Shown: piece after piece, positions 61,337 to 64,000 of the stretch
Layout of the letters: the number at the start of each line of letters is the position of its first letter
Numbering within the stretch: position 1 is the first letter of the stretch
DNA from: Undaria pinnatifida
Taxonomy: Eukaryota; Sar; Phaeophyceae; Laminariales; Alariaceae
Direction of reading: 5' to 3'
Assembly (NCBI GenBank): GCA_012845835.1
Contig: JABAKD010000004.1
Coordinates: 4,372,265-4,436,264, forward strand
DNA length: 64,000 nucleotides
Position numbers and translations under genes: made by a program
The notes under the pieces: generated by a model
Told to the model about the DNA's origin: nothing
Seen by the model: the letters and a program-made list of their open reading frames with translations, nothing else
The model's database searches: none

Positions 61337-61670
61337 GCCCCGGTGGTCTAGTGGTTTTACCCTCGAATACTACCAACGTTTGGTTGTCCTTGAGTTCGAC
61401 ACCCACCACGATGAAACTTGACTTTATTTGCAAAAATGCAATCAAAAAAAGAGATCAACTGCTGAGAGCGCCCGCTAGGTACAATTCGACGCGAGTCGAC
61501 GAGGGAAGGAAATGCTCGATTCTCCTCGCGGTAAAAATGAAGGCACGTGCCGAAGTGGGGAGGGAGGAGGAGGGCCCGCTATGTGACCCCGGATCTGAGT
61601 TACTACTGGGAGGGAGCGCGAGAATGGTGCGGGGATGATAAATGGGATGAAGAAAAAGAAATGTTGCAAA
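61337..61670 (+). mobile_element. tRNA-derived SINE, family S1, copy 2
   Basis: A box TGGTCTAGTGG at 61347-61357 and B box GAGTTCGACACC at about 61391-61402, with tRNA-like spacing. The body and purine-rich tail match 13108-13460 at roughly 80-85 percent by eye. The head does not close into an acceptor stem, so it is not a tRNA gene. Confidence 0.82.
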
Positions 61671-62339
61671 GAAAGGTATATGATTATTTCTACCAGTAAA
61701 TAATATGTCAGTCTCTAGGATATACGCACGGCACCATCAGCAGTCATCATGGTAGAGACACTCCGGACATTATGTATTGAGGGGACGCGTCCGATTTCGA
61801 CAACGTGAAAGCACCCACGAAGCAAAGATAGCAGACAAACATATCCCGCCTTCTCGACAAAAAACAGAGAAGAAGCGCTACGCCAACCTCCCGTACGAGC
61901 AAAGCCATCCCCGCACCTATCTTGAACAACGCCGACGCAACGAGAGATCGCCCTCCTCTTCTTCGTTTTTCTCCTCGCCCGCAACCACGCAGACCAATCA
62001 ATGCGACAGCCTTCACGTAACAAACAAAGCAATCTTCTTCCAAAACCTCGCCGGCTGACATGGCCCCATGTCGACGTTTGATGCAAACTGACTTTGCATC
62101 CTGTCGACTGCGAACCTCCATTGCCACGGGGACAGCAGTGCAGTCTCTTCATTAATGCCAAGGCCTCTTTCGTTCCGCCTAGAGGCGACGCAGGTTCTCA
62201 ATAATACTCTTTTCGGTATTTTTGTTTGATAGACGCCAACTTTTACTTGACGGCGCATTTAACATAGTGTGTTTCGCCTATCCTTGCCTTCTTTGTTGTA
62301 TAATATTACATTTTTTTTCTGTCAAATCATGACTTTCAT
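61671..62339. other. Sequence with no gene recognised
   Basis: Frames on both strands over 61715-62161 (up to 148 codons) overlap each other and resemble nothing known to me. Confidence 0.4.
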
Positions 62340-62500
62340 AATCCCATGTTCGTATTAAACTCTTGGCATTACTTTAAAGGTCAATGCATGCCAAATCGGA
62401 CAGCTACACCTTAAGTCGTCGAAGTGCTGCCCTGCCCTACCCGAAGCATGGGCGCCGGCGGATGCCGGCCCCCATGCGGAGCCCTTGTATATCGGCGGCC
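62340..62500 (-). repeat. Copy of the composite repeat at 16.3-16.8 kb
   Basis: Contains TTCGTATTAAACTCTTGGCA (reverse of the direct repeat at 16.7-16.8 kb). It also contains one arm of the fold-back element (CTGCCCTGCCCTACCC, GCCGGCGGATGCCGGC, ATGCGGAGCCCTTGTAT). The second arm is missing here. Confidence 0.6.
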
Positions 62501-63329
62501 CCGCCCTCCATGAAAGTCGCGTAAAAAGACTGTGAGACGGGGTGGAGGTGATGACTCCTACCAAGGCTGTTCATGAGTATGTGTTTGTGGTGCATGTAAA
62601 AATTGGATAGGTGGCATTGAGTAGGAAGTGGATGACATGCCGAAAGCAGCAGGAAACCGCGAGTGGAATCCTGAAAATTTCTTGGGGACGACGTCCTCTC
62701 AGAGCGCGCAAGGGTCGAAGAAGAAATTACTCCGTTTTATTTTACTTCTTTATGAAGTGTAAATGGAAAAACCCCGGAAGACCTACGAAAATGAAAGCAG
62801 GCAGACGGAAGCTGTCTAGGGGAAACTGCAATTCCTTGAACAATGCCGAACGGCGAAACATAAAGTAAAGCCTGGCAAGGTAGCGCGACAATGACGCTGA
62901 AAGGCAAAAAAACCCCGAAGCTACGAAGGAGACGCTACAGGTGTACTTGTGACGACTGGCACTGCACTGGCACTTCTGTAGTCTACTGCTGCAAATATAC
63001 AACAAAGCGTTTATGGTCACTGCAAGCGGTAACACTAATCTCAAGCTTGTTTGTGTTTGATTTTCCTGCGGTCATACTGAACGCAAGGTCTGGAGAAACT
63101 TTGGAGAAGATCAATAGAGAAATAGCAGGAGAAGCACCCTTCATGTTTTCGGGACGTGGACAAGCTGAAAGACGGGGTGGTGTGGTGTGTTGCAACGGTG
63201 TGGGCGGATCGTGCGAGCGTTGCATAATCCGTTGAGACAACGAAAATAAACCAATGACAACTTCCACGTCAGCAGCACACGCTCACCTTGCTCCGGATGG
63301 TTCAAGTATAGACAGCAGTGAAGATTTGC
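62501..63329. other. Sequence with no gene recognised
   Basis: Frames of 85-114 codons on both strands are unrecognised; lysine- and arginine-rich composition in some looks like purine-rich DNA and not protein. Confidence 0.4.
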
Positions 63330-63690
63330 TCAAAAGCAAGTGATGCAACTTTAGAGAAGACACTTCAGATCGTTCAAGGATACACAGCAGCAGTGAAGAT
63401 TTCTTGGATGGATGCAAGTACAGAGGAGAAACCACGGCATAGCACAGCGTTTTTGAACGTTTTGTGTACACATCAGCAGCTACCTAGCGACGAAAATTAC
63501 GTACCGACTAATCCACAACGGCAGCACAGCAGAACGGCAGCACGCAAAGTACAGAGGAAAAACCTCAGCATAGCACAGCGTTTTCAGCGTTTTGTGTACA
63601 CATCAGCAGCTACCTAGCGACGAGAAGTACATACCGACTAATCCACAACGGCAGCACAGCAGAACGGCAGCACGCACCACAGCGGTACAC
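63330..63690 (+). repeat. Tandem repeat of about 129 bp
   Basis: AGTACAGAGG starts at 63418 and 63547. Units share GCATAGCACAGCGTTTT, TTTTGTGTACACATCAGCAG, CTACCTAGCGACG and CCGACTAATCCACAACGGCA. A partial GATCGTTCAAG-ATACACAGCAG unit precedes. Confidence 0.8.
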
Positions 63691-64000
63691 CTGTGATAAG
63701 GATCTGGGTGGGATTTGCACTTTCTTACGATTTTCCACCCTCCATGGGAAAGCACGAGCCGTCACCCACCAAGCACCCACCAGCCACCCACCACCCCACC
63801 GACCAAGCGACCACCACGGCAGTACAACAGCAGTGGAGAGTACGTACGGACCAATCCACAACGGCAGCACAGTACTCACGACCGCGGTACACCTGTGGTA
63901 CGTAGCTAGTAGTGGTATGCTAGGAGGAGCTGGGTGGGACTTGCACTTTTTTACGGTTCTCCACCTTCCGGGGGAGAGCGCGAGCCGTCCCCGGGAGAGG
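63691..64000 (+). repeat. Repeated segment continuing past the window end
   Basis: GCTGGGTGGGACTTGCACTT, ACGGTTCTCCACC and GCGAGCCGTC at about 63928-63990 repeat 63702-63760 with changes. CACAACGGCAGCACAG also recurs at about 63855. The array is cut by the window edge. Confidence 0.65.

Noticed and set aside
61337-61410. True tRNA gene (A and B boxes present)
   Set aside because: The ends do not pair into an acceptor stem, and the similarity to 13108-13460 continues for over 250 bp past the tRNA part, so it is a SINE.

Overview
The window looks like nuclear DNA of a photosynthetic stramenopile, most likely a brown alga (Phaeophyceae). This is an inference. The supporting signs are GT-AG introns of 0.4 to 7 kb in the three genes found, a nuclear MinE-type gene of the kind kept by stramenopile organelles, abundant CAG/CTG runs, and many small LTR elements (TRIMs), MITEs and tRNA-derived SINEs. 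Species was not determined.

Only three host genes are supported, all in the right half. (1) A five-exon gene on + (36895-46594) encodes mitochondrial ribosomal protein mL46. All four splice phases agree, and intron 4 is 6.9 kb long and full of repeats. (2) A three-exon gene on - (49227-55099) encodes S-adenosylhomocysteine hydrolase, 479 residues and apparently intact. (3) The first exon of a MinE-like gene on + (55286-55459) starts 186 bp from the hydrolase start codon, so the two probably share a divergent promoter. Its second half was not found.

The rest is mostly mobile and repetitive DNA. From left to right: a dispersed GC-rich repeat interrupted by a 792-bp TRIM (3.3-4.4 kb); a complete but coding-dead Ty1/copia element with about 425-bp LTRs and a 5-bp target duplication (5928-12059); two different tRNA-derived SINEs head to head (12.8-13.5 kb); a satellite array of about 180-bp monomers (13.6-14.8 kb); a PIF/Harbinger-type MITE (14900-15684); a small poly(A) retroposon with clear target duplication (16579-16669); a repeated block present three times (17.8-19.4 kb); a decayed Ty3/gypsy element with a duplication inside its reverse transcriptase (24.1-27.9 kb); a 372-bp TRIM (32932-33303); and a second satellite array in opposite orientation, split by another copy of the same TRIM (34.4-35.8 kb).

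The right half also holds a second copy of the Harbinger-type MITE inside mL46 intron 4, a hAT-type MITE with a perfect 8-bp duplication inside the hydrolase intron, an 812-bp Harbinger-like element downstream of the MinE exon, and second copies of both SINEs. Several insertions are datable relative to one another because their target sequence exists empty elsewhere in the window. The most interesting themes are the TRIM families that share a serine-tRNA-type primer site and 4-bp duplications, a tRNA-like module inside the smallest TRIM, and a short exon-like module present four times.

Coordinates of repeats were worked out by eye. Repeat edges are good to a few bases where a target duplication is given, and otherwise to about 10-30 bases.
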